Positions 32,509 to 40,085 of a stretch of DNA of 64,000 nt are shown one piece after another; the stretch's first letter is position 1; the number at the start of each line of letters is the position of its first letter. The notes beneath the pieces were generated by a model. That model searched no databases. It worked only from the letters and a program-made list of their open reading frames with translations, and was not told the DNA's origin. Made by a program: the position numbers and the translations under genes. This DNA comes from Paenalicyclobacillus cellulosilyticus (GTDB lineage: Bacteria; Bacillota; Bacilli; Alicyclobacillales; Alicyclobacillaceae): assembly GCF_014647315.1 (NCBI RefSeq), contig NZ_BMOY01000012.1, positions 1 to 64,000 on the forward strand. Reading direction: 5' to 3'.

Positions 32509-32561
32509 GGTCTCCGGAACCGGGTGCGGGGGTTCGATTCCCTCTAGGCGCACCAGGGAAA
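32509..32561 (+). repeat. attR: 53-bp direct repeat (right)
   Basis: Identical to 23141-23193, the 3' half of tRNA-Arg(CCG) plus GGGAAA. It is the displaced original tRNA end and has no promoter or 5' half. Confidence 0.92.
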
Positions 32562-32610
32562 CATGGCCTGTCGTGTCGCGACGTGCGCGCACGGCAGGCC
32601 ATGTTCTTAT
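32559..32610 (+). terminator. Original chromosomal terminator of tRNA-Arg, displaced by the element
   Basis: AACATGGCCTGTCGTG pairs with CACGGCAGGCCATGTT (16-bp stem, one G-T pair), then CTTATG. Before integration it would have followed the tRNA directly. It now also lies at the end of the convergent ABC ATPase gene. Confidence 0.7.
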
Positions 32611-33446
32611 GTCGAATGTCCTCTGCTGCCGGTGCGCCACACGGGGATGAGACCTCGTTCGGTGCGCAGGCGCACCCAATACCGTCCATCGGCGTGATCG
32701 AGGCGGATGGGCACGGAGAAGGCGTGGCTCAACACCGCTTCGGTGATGGTGTCACGGATGGGGCCTTGTGCCAGGACGCTGCCGTCTTTCAACACCAGGG
32801 CATGGGTGATGGCAGGCACAATCTCCTCTACATGATGGGTTACATAGATGATGGTCGGACCGTCCGGCTGGCTGGCCAGGGTTTGGATGGCACCGAGCAG
32901 GGTCTCGCGCGCCAAGAGGTCGAGCCCGTTGCACGGCTCATCCAGAATGAGCAGTTCGGGTTCCGCCATCCAGGCGCGTGCCAACAAGACCCGCTGTCGC
33001 TCTCCTTGCGACAGGGTGGCGAGCGGGGCGTCCGCCAGGTGTTCACATTGAAACGCCTTAAGCAGCGCCCGCGCTCGCGCCTCGTCTTCCGCGCTTGGCT
33101 GCTCATAGAGGCTGATGGACGCGAAGCGGCCGCTTTCGACGACACGCACTGCCGGTTCATCTGGATAGCGTTGCTCGAACTGTTCCCCGAACGCCGCGTT
33201 CACCCAACCGATACGGCGGCGGACCTGGCGCAGATCACAGCGACCGAACTGGCAGCCGAGGACTTCCACCTTGCCTTGCGTCGGCCAGACGTATCCGTTG
33301 AGGATGTTGAGCAGGCTCGTCTTGCCCGATCCGTTGGCTCCGATGAGCGCCCAGTGTTGTCCGCGCTCGATGACCCAGTCGATTCCGCGCAGCACCTCAC
33401 GCTGTTCCCGGCGCCACCTGATACCTGTCAAACGCGCAACCGCCAA
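32607..33446 (-). CDS. ABC transporter ATP-binding protein
   Basis: 279 residues from TTG 33446, preceded by GGGAGGG; the frame is open further upstream but similarity begins at VARLTGIRWRRE. Walker A GANGSGKT (36-43), signature LSQGERQR, Walker B LLILDEP and switch THHVEE are complete. It resembles the stand-alone ATPases of the YlmA/ModF type (iron or molybdate related). No permease gene is adjacent, so its partner and substrate are unknown. Convergent with the element's right end. Confidence 0.8.
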   Translation of the reverse strand: MAVARLTGIRWRREQREVLRGIDWVIERGQHWALIGANGSGKTSLLNILNGYVWPTQGKVEVLGCQFGRCDLRQVRRRIGWVNAAFGEQFEQRYPDEPAVRVVESGRFASISLYEQPSAEDEARARALLKAFQCEHLADAPLATLSQGERQRVLLARAWMAEPELLILDEPCNGLDLLARETLLGAIQTLASQPDGPTIIYVTHHVEEIVPAITHALVLKDGSVLAQGPIRDTITEAVLSHAFSVPIRLDHADGRYWVRLRTERGLIPVWRTGSRGHST

Positions 33447-33670
33447 GATCCATCCCTCCCGCTGGCTGGTGCACTGCGCATGCCCGTCATCTCGGTTGCA
33501 CACGACCCCCATCTCGTTCGACGCCTGTCTGTGATTCCCTGCTTCAGGCGGGCGAGCGACGCTTCCCCCATGCCTTGCGGGTGTCTTGCAAGCGCATTCA
33601 TCCGGCAGTCCGCTTGTGATAAAATTCTTAGTATCCGAACGAACATACTAGTATGCATAGGAGGATGCTC

Positions 33671-34993
33671 ATGAACCGCGAGGTGTCACAGGGCACAGGC
33701 GGGATGCGGCTTTCCCGGCGGCGGTTGCGCTGGTGGACTGCAACCGCGGCATTGTGGGCGGGTGTGGCGGCAGGATGCACGCCGTGGGTGTCCGCACACA
33801 CGCTGAAGCAAACCGTGAAACATGACGCTGCGCCGGCCAAGGGGGCGTTTGCGACCGGACAATACCCGAATTTGTTTGCCCAAATTGGCAAATCGCCTCA
33901 ACAAATTCAGGCCAAAATCAATGCCGCGTGGCAGCAGTTGTTTCACGGCGATCCAAACAACGAGACCGTGTACTACCCGTTCAAGAACGGGACTGCGTAC
34001 ATCTATGACACCGGCAACCAGGACGTGCGCACCGAGGGCATCGGCTACGGGATGATGATTGCGGTTCAATTGAACCACAAAAAGGAATTTGACGCGCTGT
34101 GGAAGTTTGCGAAGACGTACATGCAGAACAAGGACGGGCCGGAGAAAGGATACTTCGCGTGGCATACCGACAATCAGGGCAACGTCCTCGATCCCGGTCC
34201 CGCACCGGACGGCGATTCATGGATCGCCACAGCGCTTTTGTTTGCCGCCGGACGCTGGGGCAACGGCACCGGGATATACAACTACACGGCGCAGGCGCAG
34301 CAGATCCTGCACGCGATGCTTCACCAGACGGACAACGGGGGCATCAACATGTTCGACGCCACGGCGCACCTGCCGGTATTTGCACCTTCCGGCAACGCGG
34401 CGACGTTCACGGACCCGTCGTATAACCTGCCTGCGTTCTACCGTATCTGGGCGCTCGCCGACAAACAGGATGCGGCGTTCTGGAATCAAGCCGCACGGGC
34501 GAGCGAGGCGTTTTTCCACAAGGCGGTCAATCCGAAGACAGGTTTGACACCCGATTACGCGACGTTCGACGGCATCCCCACCGGACCGGAGGACCACACG
34601 AACTTTGAATACGACGCGTGGCGGACCATCGCCAACGCCGCCGTCGATTACACATGGTTCGCGGCGGATCCTTGGCAGCGGACATACGCCAATACCTTGG
34701 AGTCGTTCTTTTTGCGCCAAGGTATCGATACGTACGTGAGCTTGTATACCGTCGACGGCAAACCGCTCGGCCAGTATCATTCGACAGGTTTGGTGGCGAT
34801 GAACGCGGCGTCCGCCCTGGCGGCAACGCTTCCGAACCGGCTGAAGTTCGTCCAAGCGCTGTGGAACGCACCCATCCCGACGGGCCAGTACCGGTATTAT
34901 GACGGGATGCTCTACATGCTCGGCCTGTTGTACTGCAGCGGGGAATTCAAGGCCTGGGGGTACGGCCATGGCTTGACGGGACATGTGAAATGA
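33671..34993 (+). CDS. Secreted glycoside hydrolase family 8 (endoglucanase/chitosanase type)
   Basis: 440 residues from ATG 33671 (AGGAGG 6 bp upstream). A signal peptide precedes VSAHTL. GH8 hallmarks are visible: VRTEGIGYGMMIAVQL with the general-acid Glu (about residue 122) and PAPDGDSWIATALLFA with an active-site Asp near residues 180-182, on an alpha-toroid scaffold. Family members cut beta-1,4-glucan, lichenan, xylan or chitosan. Acidic residues are common, as in secreted proteins of acidophiles. It is alone on its strand with a small ATACTAGTAT palindrome (33645-33654) just upstream. Confidence 0.88.
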   Translation: MNREVSQGTGGMRLSRRRLRWWTATAALWAGVAAGCTPWVSAHTLKQTVKHDAAPAKGAFATGQYPNLFAQIGKSPQQIQAKINAAWQQLFHGDPNNETVYYPFKNGTAYIYDTGNQDVRTEGIGYGMMIAVQLNHKKEFDALWKFAKTYMQNKDGPEKGYFAWHTDNQGNVLDPGPAPDGDSWIATALLFAAGRWGNGTGIYNYTAQAQQILHAMLHQTDNGGINMFDATAHLPVFAPSGNAATFTDPSYNLPAFYRIWALADKQDAAFWNQAARASEAFFHKAVNPKTGLTPDYATFDGIPTGPEDHTNFEYDAWRTIANAAVDYTWFAADPWQRTYANTLESFFLRQGIDTYVSLYTVDGKPLGQYHSTGLVAMNAASALAATLPNRLKFVQALWNAPIPTGQYRYYDGMLYMLGLLYCSGEFKAWGYGHGLTGHVK

Positions 34994-35056
34994 CATCAAG
35001 GCGCGGATGGGCGCGCACGTCGCGAGGCAACATACGGGTATGCTTGGGATGCCGCA

Positions 35057-35449
35057 TCATTTCATATCCGTCACCACGAACCATCCGGTGAACTCCGGCG
35101 TCTCCGTGCCGCTTGGATCGGAGATCATGTCAAACGTGCCCGCTTCATCCGGCGTGAAGCGGATAGTGGAGACTTCACCCGGACCGAGATTGCGGGTGAA
35201 AATGTAATAGTGCGGGATCGACAGTTGGTGCACGCGTGTCCCTTGATTCACGACGCGGATGAACACCGGTTCGTTGACCACGGCCGTCACGCGTGACGGG
35301 CGAAACCCTTGGTCGGTGATGGCAATCTCGATCCGCCGTTCCACCGGCTGGGCGTATGCCGAAGCGGGGGCGATTGCGGCAAGCGCGGCGGCAGCGGCGA
35401 ACGTGACGAAGGCAGCGGCGGCGGCAAAGCGGGCGACTGCACTGCGCAT
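35057..35449 (-). CDS. Secreted cupredoxin-fold protein lacking the copper Cys
   Basis: 130 residues from ATG 35449 (AGGAGG upstream). Signal peptide to about PASAYA. The rest is a cupredoxin beta-sandwich (IEIAITDQGFRPSRVTAVVN, IRVVNQGTRVHQLSIPHYYI). The first His is present but the usual C-x-x-H-x-x-M loop is replaced by GTFDMISDPSGTETPEF, so a type I copper site is unlikely. It may be a structural or copper-shuttling relative of EfeO/cupredoxin_1 proteins. Confidence 0.7.
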   Translation of the reverse strand: MRSAVARFAAAAAFVTFAAAAALAAIAPASAYAQPVERRIEIAITDQGFRPSRVTAVVNEPVFIRVVNQGTRVHQLSIPHYYIFTRNLGPGEVSTIRFTPDEAGTFDMISDPSGTETPEFTGWFVVTDMK

Positions 35450-35564
35450 GGGGAACCCTCCTGGAACTGCCATCAGCGTTGCATCTACGGATAATATGCG
35501 CAACGCAGGCGCCCCAGTATGCGCAACGCAGGCGACCCGCTTGCCACCGCGCGGCTGTGCGGCC

Positions 35565-35804
35565 TTACGGGCTGCTCGGGCTTTCGTATCCGTGCATCAT
35601 CATCCCGCCGCCCATGGGCGGAGTCCCAGGGTAGTGCATCACACCGTAGTGCGGTGCCGGATGGGTGTAGGCAGCCATCGCCGGTCCCGACGGGGCGGCG
35701 GTGAACACCGCATGGCCGGGGCAGAGCAGGAAGAACAACACGAAGATGATGAGAAAGACGACAGCCCAGCGCGTATAGGGTCCAAATTGGCCTGCATACA
35801 TCAT
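35565..35804 (-). CDS. Small membrane protein, YjcZ-like (paralogue 1)
   Basis: 79 residues after AAAGGAG. One membrane helix (WAVVFLIIFVLFFLL) follows a short polar start, then a Pro/Gly/His/Met-rich tail (HYPGTPPMGGGMMMHGYES). It shares YTRWAVVFLIIFVLFFL with the next gene, so the two are tandem paralogues. The size and helix resemble sporulation proteins of the YjcZ type. The Met/His tail could bind copper, and the neighbour is a cupredoxin. Confidence 0.6.
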   Translation of the reverse strand: MMYAGQFGPYTRWAVVFLIIFVLFFLLCPGHAVFTAAPSGPAMAAYTHPAPHYGVMHYPGTPPMGGGMMMHGYESPSSP

Positions 35805-35864
35805 TCATACGCTCCTTTCCGGTGTACTTTTCATGCCGCGTTTCGTGCCGCGGCCAGCCTTGGG

Positions 35865-36038
35865 TTACGGGTTGCTCTCGGCACCGGAGATGAATGCCCC
35901 CGGATAGCCGTACGCGGCGACGACGGCACCGTCCGCCGCTCCGGCTGGTCCGTAAGCCGGCACGAACAGGAAGAAGAGCACGAAAATGATGAGGAACACC
36001 ACCGCCCACCTTGTGTAGCCCCCAAATACACCATGCAT
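35865..36038 (-). CDS. Small membrane protein, YjcZ-like (paralogue 2)
   Basis: 57 residues from ATG 36038, after GGAGGTCAGG. MHGVFGGYTRWAVVFLII starts the same helix as its neighbour, then a Tyr/Gly/Ala tail. The duplicate pair faces argC across a short spacer and is transcribed away from it. Confidence 0.6.
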   Translation of the reverse strand: MHGVFGGYTRWAVVFLIIFVLFFLFVPAYGPAGAADGAVVAAYGYPGAFISGAESNP

Positions 36039-36166
36039 TCCACCTGACCTCCTTTGTTCACCCGGACGGCCGCCATGCGGCCTTGGCCCAGGCTGAAGAT
36101 ACCTCATATGATGATGGGACATCGCCCTTCGGGCACGGACACGCGCGGAGAATATACAGCGAGGGA

Positions 36167-36224
36167 TTCTCAAAGCTGTCGCCGGTCGTTATAATGGAGC
36201 ACATAGATTGCATTAAAATTCACA
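36167..36224 (+). promoter_or_regulatory. argC promoter and ARG box
   Basis: TATAAT at 36190-36195, with a weak -35 at 36167. ATTGCATTAAAATTCACA at 36207-36224 matches the ArgR/AhrC box (consensus TGAAT, 4 A/T, ATTCA) at all but one core position. It lies over the transcription start, a position for repression by arginine. Confidence 0.6.
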
Positions 36225-36244
36225 TTCGGGGATGTTTATACGAT

Positions 36245-37294
36245 ATGGCTGATACCAAAGTCAGGGTGGGCGTCGTCGGGGCGAGCGGCTACGCGGGCAT
36301 GGAGTTGTTGCGGCTGTTGGCCCATCATCCTGGCGTGGAACTGACGTACGTCGCAGGCAACCACGACGAGTCCAACCCGCTCCCAGAGACGTTTCCCTTT
36401 CTGCACGGTTGGGATGAACTCCGCATCGAAGCGTTCGATGCGGAGTTGTGCGCGCGCCGTTGCGACGCGGTGTTTGTGGCGCTCCCGTCCGGGGTGTCGG
36501 GCGGGATTGCGGTCCAGCTATGGCGGATGGGTAAGCGCGTCATCGACTTGTCCGGGGACCTGCGCCTGCCTCCGGATCAGTACGAAGCATGGTACCAAAA
36601 GCCGGCGGTGGATGCGGAGGCGTTGGCGGCCGCGGTGTACGGACTGACGGAATGGAACCGGCCTCTTGTCCGCTCCGCTCAACTCGTCGCGAATCCAGGC
36701 TGTTACGCCACGGCGGTCCTGTTGGCGCTGTTGCCCGCGGTGGTGGCAGGTTGGATGGCTGACGGCCAACCGGTGGTGGTGGACGCGAAGTCCGGTGTAT
36801 CGGGTGCCGGCCGGCATCCCAAACTCCCGTATCAATTCGGGGAGCTGGCCGACAACTTTTATGCCTACCGGGTGGGCCGCCACCAGCATACGCCGGAGAT
36901 TGAGCAGCAACTGGCGCGAACCGGGGGCGGCCAGCGCGTCCTGCTGACGACCCACCTCATCCCGGCGGTGCGCGGCATCTACGCCACCTGCTACATCCCG
37001 CTGGCGCGTCCGGTGCCTCTCGCCGAGGCGTTTGAACACTACCGTTCGGTGTACGCAGGAGAACCGTTCATGCACGTGCATCCGCCGGGTCAGGTTCCGG
37101 AGATGAAGCACGTGCGGGCCTCGAACCGTTGTCACCTCGGATTGGCGGCAGACGGTCGCAGCCAGGTGCTCATTGTGATGTCGGTCATCGACAACCTGCA
37201 GAAAGGGGCCGCGGGTCAGGCGTTGCAGAACTTCAATCTGATGCACGGCTTTCCCGAGACGACCGCGCTCCATGCTTGGCCGGTGTATCCGTGA
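36245..37294 (+). CDS. argC: N-acetyl-gamma-glutamyl-phosphate reductase
   Basis: 349 residues from ATG 36245. NADP-binding VGVVGASGYAGMELLRLL is at the start. The catalytic Cys lies in QLVANPGCYATAVLLALLP, and the active-site His in HTPEIEQQL. It reduces N-acetylglutamyl phosphate to the semialdehyde, the third step of arginine synthesis. First gene of an argC-argB-argD operon; argJ is absent from it. Confidence 0.93.
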   Translation: MADTKVRVGVVGASGYAGMELLRLLAHHPGVELTYVAGNHDESNPLPETFPFLHGWDELRIEAFDAELCARRCDAVFVALPSGVSGGIAVQLWRMGKRVIDLSGDLRLPPDQYEAWYQKPAVDAEALAAAVYGLTEWNRPLVRSAQLVANPGCYATAVLLALLPAVVAGWMADGQPVVVDAKSGVSGAGRHPKLPYQFGELADNFYAYRVGRHQHTPEIEQQLARTGGGQRVLLTTHLIPAVRGIYATCYIPLARPVPLAEAFEHYRSVYAGEPFMHVHPPGQVPEMKHVRASNRCHLGLAADGRSQVLIVMSVIDNLQKGAAGQALQNFNLMHGFPETTALHAWPVYP

Positions 37295-37312
37295 GGCAAG
37301 GGAGGGTCCCTG

Positions 37313-38119
37313 ATGGCCGTGACCGTCTTGAAGATTGGCGGCGCGTTGCGGGATGACGCGTTGCAGGCCGTGGTCCGGGCTGTGCACGCAGCGCGCAGGG
37401 CAGGAGACGACGTCGCCGTCGTCCACGGCGGCGGGCCGCGGATTACGGCCGCGCTCGCAGAGGCAGGCATCGAGCTGCCGTTCGTCGATGGATTGCGCCT
37501 GACGACGCCGGAAGCGGTGACGGTCGTCGAGCGCGTGCTCGCCCGCGAGGTCAACGGCGAACTCGTGGCACAGCTGTGCGCAGCCGGCCTTCCGGCCTGC
37601 GGCTTGTCGGGTGCGGACGGCATCCTGTGGGCGCGCGGCCTGCCGGGGATGCAGCGCACCGGCGAGGTGGCAAGGGTCGAGGTGCAACCTGTCCGTGCGG
37701 CGTGGTCGGCTGGACACGTGCCTGTCCTGGCACCGGTGGGCGTGGACGAACATGGGCGGCGCTACAACGTGAACGCCGATCTCGCCGCCGCCGCGGTGGC
37801 GGGCCGTCTCGGCGCGCGGCGGGTGGTCTTTCTGACCGATGTACCGGGGATCTATGAGGACTTCGCCGCCAAACGCCTGTTGACGGACGTGCGGGCGGAA
37901 CGGCTGCGGGCGTTGCGGTCCGCGGGGTGTTTCACCGCCGGGATGATCCCGAAGGTGGAAGCGGTGCTTGCCGCCATCGACGCGGGGGTGAAACAGGTGT
38001 ACGTCGTGGATGGACGCGATGAGGCGGCGGTCACCTGGGCCGCCACCGATGCGGGCGAGGCGGAGCCGCGGCCGGGCGCCTTTCCTGGCACGCGCGTGAC
38101 CAAAGAGGAGGTGGCGTGA
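37313..38119 (+). CDS. argB: Acetylglutamate kinase
   Basis: 268 residues, 18 bp after argC. Amino-acid-kinase fold: VLKIGGALRDD with the phosphate loop, VVHGGGPRIT, NVNADLAAAAVAGRLGARRV and FLTDVPGIYED. It phosphorylates N-acetylglutamate. Its length is that of arginine-sensitive or insensitive forms alike; the N-terminal extension that confers feedback inhibition in some is not obvious. Confidence 0.92.
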   Translation: MAVTVLKIGGALRDDALQAVVRAVHAARRAGDDVAVVHGGGPRITAALAEAGIELPFVDGLRLTTPEAVTVVERVLAREVNGELVAQLCAAGLPACGLSGADGILWARGLPGMQRTGEVARVEVQPVRAAWSAGHVPVLAPVGVDEHGRRYNVNADLAAAAVAGRLGARRVVFLTDVPGIYEDFAAKRLLTDVRAERLRALRSAGCFTAGMIPKVEAVLAAIDAGVKQVYVVDGRDEAAVTWAATDAGEAEPRPGAFPGTRVTKEEVA

Positions 38120-39303
38120 TGACGACGCCGGTGGATCAGGTCTCTGCGTTGGCAGGGGCCCAAGGGTCGGCCGATTGGCCGTTGATGGACAATTACGGGG
38201 CGCGATCGCGGACGATGGTGCGGGGCGAAGGGGTCTACCTGTTCGACGCCGAGGGGAAGCAGTACCTTGATTTTACGGCCGGGATCGCGGTGTGTGCCCT
38301 CGGGCACAGCCACCCGGAACTGGCCCGCGCGGTGGCTGAACAAGCGCATACCCTCATCCATTGTTCCAACCTGTACCTCATTCCGCAGCAGGTGGAGCTG
38401 GCGCGCAAACTGACCGCGTTGAGCGGGTTGGACAAAGCGTTTTTCTGCAATTCGGGTGCCGAGGCGAACGAAGCGGCCATCAAGTTGGCGCGACGGTACG
38501 CCTGGTCGCGCGGGGAGACAAAGCGCACCCGCATCGTCTCGTTGCCGGGCGGCTTCCACGGGCGGACGCTCGGGGCGTTGTCCATCACGCCGAAACCCGC
38601 CTATCAAGAAGGATTTCACCCGCTCATTCCGGATTGTTTCACGCCGGAATCCCTGTCGGCGGTGGTGGATGCCATCGACGAGCGCACGGCGGCGTGCGTC
38701 GTGGAAGTGATCCAGGGCGAGGGCGGCGTCCGGCCCGTGCCACAGGACTTGCTGCGAGACATCGCCGCCCGTTGCCGCGAGCAAGGTGCACTCCTCATCG
38801 TCGATGAGGTGCAGACCGGTGTCGGGCGGACCGGAACGTTCTTTGCGTTCGAACAGGTCGGGCTCAAGCCCGACATTGTGGCTTTGGCCAAAGGCCTGGC
38901 GGGCGGTGTCCCGGCGGGTGCGGTGTTGGCGCGTGCCGAGATCGCGCAAGCTTTGACACCCGGCAGCCATGGCAGCACGTTCGGCGGCAATCCGTTGGCG
39001 ATGGCGGCCGGCAACGTCGTCGTCGACATCGTCCGCCAGCCCGCGTTTTTGGCGCACGTGCGGCAGGTCGGGGCGTATCTGGCATCCAGGTTGCGCCCGC
39101 TGGTGGCCGAGTTGACCGGGGCCGGGCTGATGTGGGGATTCAGCGTCCCGGACGCGCGTGCGTTTGTCGCGCGTGCCGCGGAGGCGGGCGTGTTGCTGAC
39201 GGCGATTGGAGAACACCGGGTCCGGATGGTGCCGCCGCTCATCTTGGAGGAGGCGCATGTCGACGAAATGGTGGCGCGCCTGCAGCGGGCTGGGTTGTTG
39301 TGA
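38119..39303 (+). CDS. argD: Acetylornithine aminotransferase
   Basis: 394 residues from ATG 38119 (GGAGG 7 bp upstream), overlapping the argB stop. Class III aminotransferase motifs: FFCNSGAEANEAAIKLARRY, LPGGFHGRTLGALSIT, LIVDEVQTGVGRTGTFFAFE and the PLP Lys in VALAKGLAGGVPAGAV. It transfers the amino group from glutamate to N-acetylglutamate semialdehyde, and can serve lysine synthesis in some bacteria. Confidence 0.92.
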   Translation: MTTPVDQVSALAGAQGSADWPLMDNYGARSRTMVRGEGVYLFDAEGKQYLDFTAGIAVCALGHSHPELARAVAEQAHTLIHCSNLYLIPQQVELARKLTALSGLDKAFFCNSGAEANEAAIKLARRYAWSRGETKRTRIVSLPGGFHGRTLGALSITPKPAYQEGFHPLIPDCFTPESLSAVVDAIDERTAACVVEVIQGEGGVRPVPQDLLRDIAARCREQGALLIVDEVQTGVGRTGTFFAFEQVGLKPDIVALAKGLAGGVPAGAVLARAEIAQALTPGSHGSTFGGNPLAMAAGNVVVDIVRQPAFLAHVRQVGAYLASRLRPLVAELTGAGLMWGFSVPDARAFVARAAEAGVLLTAIGEHRVRMVPPLILEEAHVDEMVARLQRAGLL

Positions 39304-39438
39304 TGCGCGGGGCTGGCACCGCCAGCCCTCTTGTTTCATCCTGTGCTTGTGTGGGAAGATATCCACGCGCGTCAACGCAAGGGGCCGGGTCCACGGGACG
39401 GACGGACCCGCACAAAGGGCGATAGAATAAGGAAGATG

Positions 39439-39915
39439 TCAGGCGTGAACCGGAACGGGGGCTGTGGTATAATATATCATAGCCACTTCGTCACAGTGGG
39501 CGAATTTCCGGCAGTGGATGCAATCTTTCCATATCTTATGCGGGAGTGTTTCCTTTTGCACAACTTGAAATCCTAGCTTTGCGAAGAACGCGGTCTGGTA
39601 GGTCAGCGAGAGTACCTGCGGGACGCCGAGCGCGGCGGCCTCTTCAATCAGGCGCTCCACCAGTTGCCGGCCGATGCCTTGCCCCTGCACGTCGGGGTGG
39701 ACCGCCAGCGACCGGATCTCGGCGAGGTCCTTCCACAGGATATGCAGTCCCGCGGTACCGACGATGCGTCCGTCCAGTTCGGCGACGAAGAAGCACTGCA
39801 GGTGCTCGCACAGAGATTGAACGGTGCGGGGCAACAGCAACCCCTGTTCGGCGTACATCTGAATGAGCTGGTGCATCTCCTCGACGTCCCGGATGCACGC
39901 TTTGCGAACCAACAT
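39439..39915 (-). CDS. Short N-acetylglutamate synthase, GNAT family (ArgA-like)
   Basis: 158 residues from ATG 39915, with GAGGGGG 8 bp upstream. GNAT core: RKACIRDVEEMHQLIQMYAE, FFVAELDGRIVGTAGLHI, and the acetyl-CoA loop VHPDVQGQGIGRQLVERLIE. The tail HKIWKDCIHCRKFAHCDEVA is characteristic of the short bacterial N-acetylglutamate synthases. It supplies N-acetylglutamate to argB, filling the step missing from the argCBD operon. It is divergent from glutamate synthase, its likely substrate source. Confidence 0.82.
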   Translation of the reverse strand: MLVRKACIRDVEEMHQLIQMYAEQGLLLPRTVQSLCEHLQCFFVAELDGRIVGTAGLHILWKDLAEIRSLAVHPDVQGQGIGRQLVERLIEEAAALGVPQVLSLTYQTAFFAKLGFQVVQKETLPHKIWKDCIHCRKFAHCDEVAMIYYTTAPVPVHA

Positions 39916-39962
39916 GGGCCATGCCCCCTCAGAGTGCGCATCCTGAAGATGCACATCCGGCT

Positions 39963-40002
39963 CATGAATTATTTATAACACGATCTAGCATTTATATTCA
40001 AC
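39963..40002. promoter_or_regulatory. Two ARG-box-like sites between the acetyltransferase and glutamate synthase genes
   Basis: The A/T-rich spacer holds CATGAATTATTTATAACA (39963-39980) and TCTAGCATTTATATTCAA from 39985. Each has one perfect half of the ArgR box, and they are 4 bp apart, as tandem ARG boxes usually are. They could control both divergent genes. Confidence 0.5.
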
Positions 40003-40085
40003 ATGTCGTATATTTTTTCGTGTACGGATACGGGATGGCTCGTGCCCACCGCTGCGACGACATCGAAAGAAAGGAAGTGACGTAG

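Larger units (their letters stand above)
23141..32561. mobile_element. 9.4-kb tRNA-Arg-integrated element (phage-satellite-like)
   Basis: Two identical 53-bp repeats of the tRNA-Arg(CCG) 3' half bound the element. The tyrosine integrase gene lies beside the right repeat and points inward. Cargo in order: two unknown proteins, an HTH repressor, a conserved small protein, prim-pol, DUF3987 ATPase, an iteron cluster, a basic protein, a nuclease, a small-terminase-like HTH protein, a second repeat array, an ArpU-like regulator, a tiny membrane protein, HicB/HicA and an unknown protein. No capsid, portal or tail gene is present. The replication-plus-packaging-type content without structural genes is what phage-inducible islands look like. 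A decayed prophage or another integrative replicon remains possible. Confidence 0.85.
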
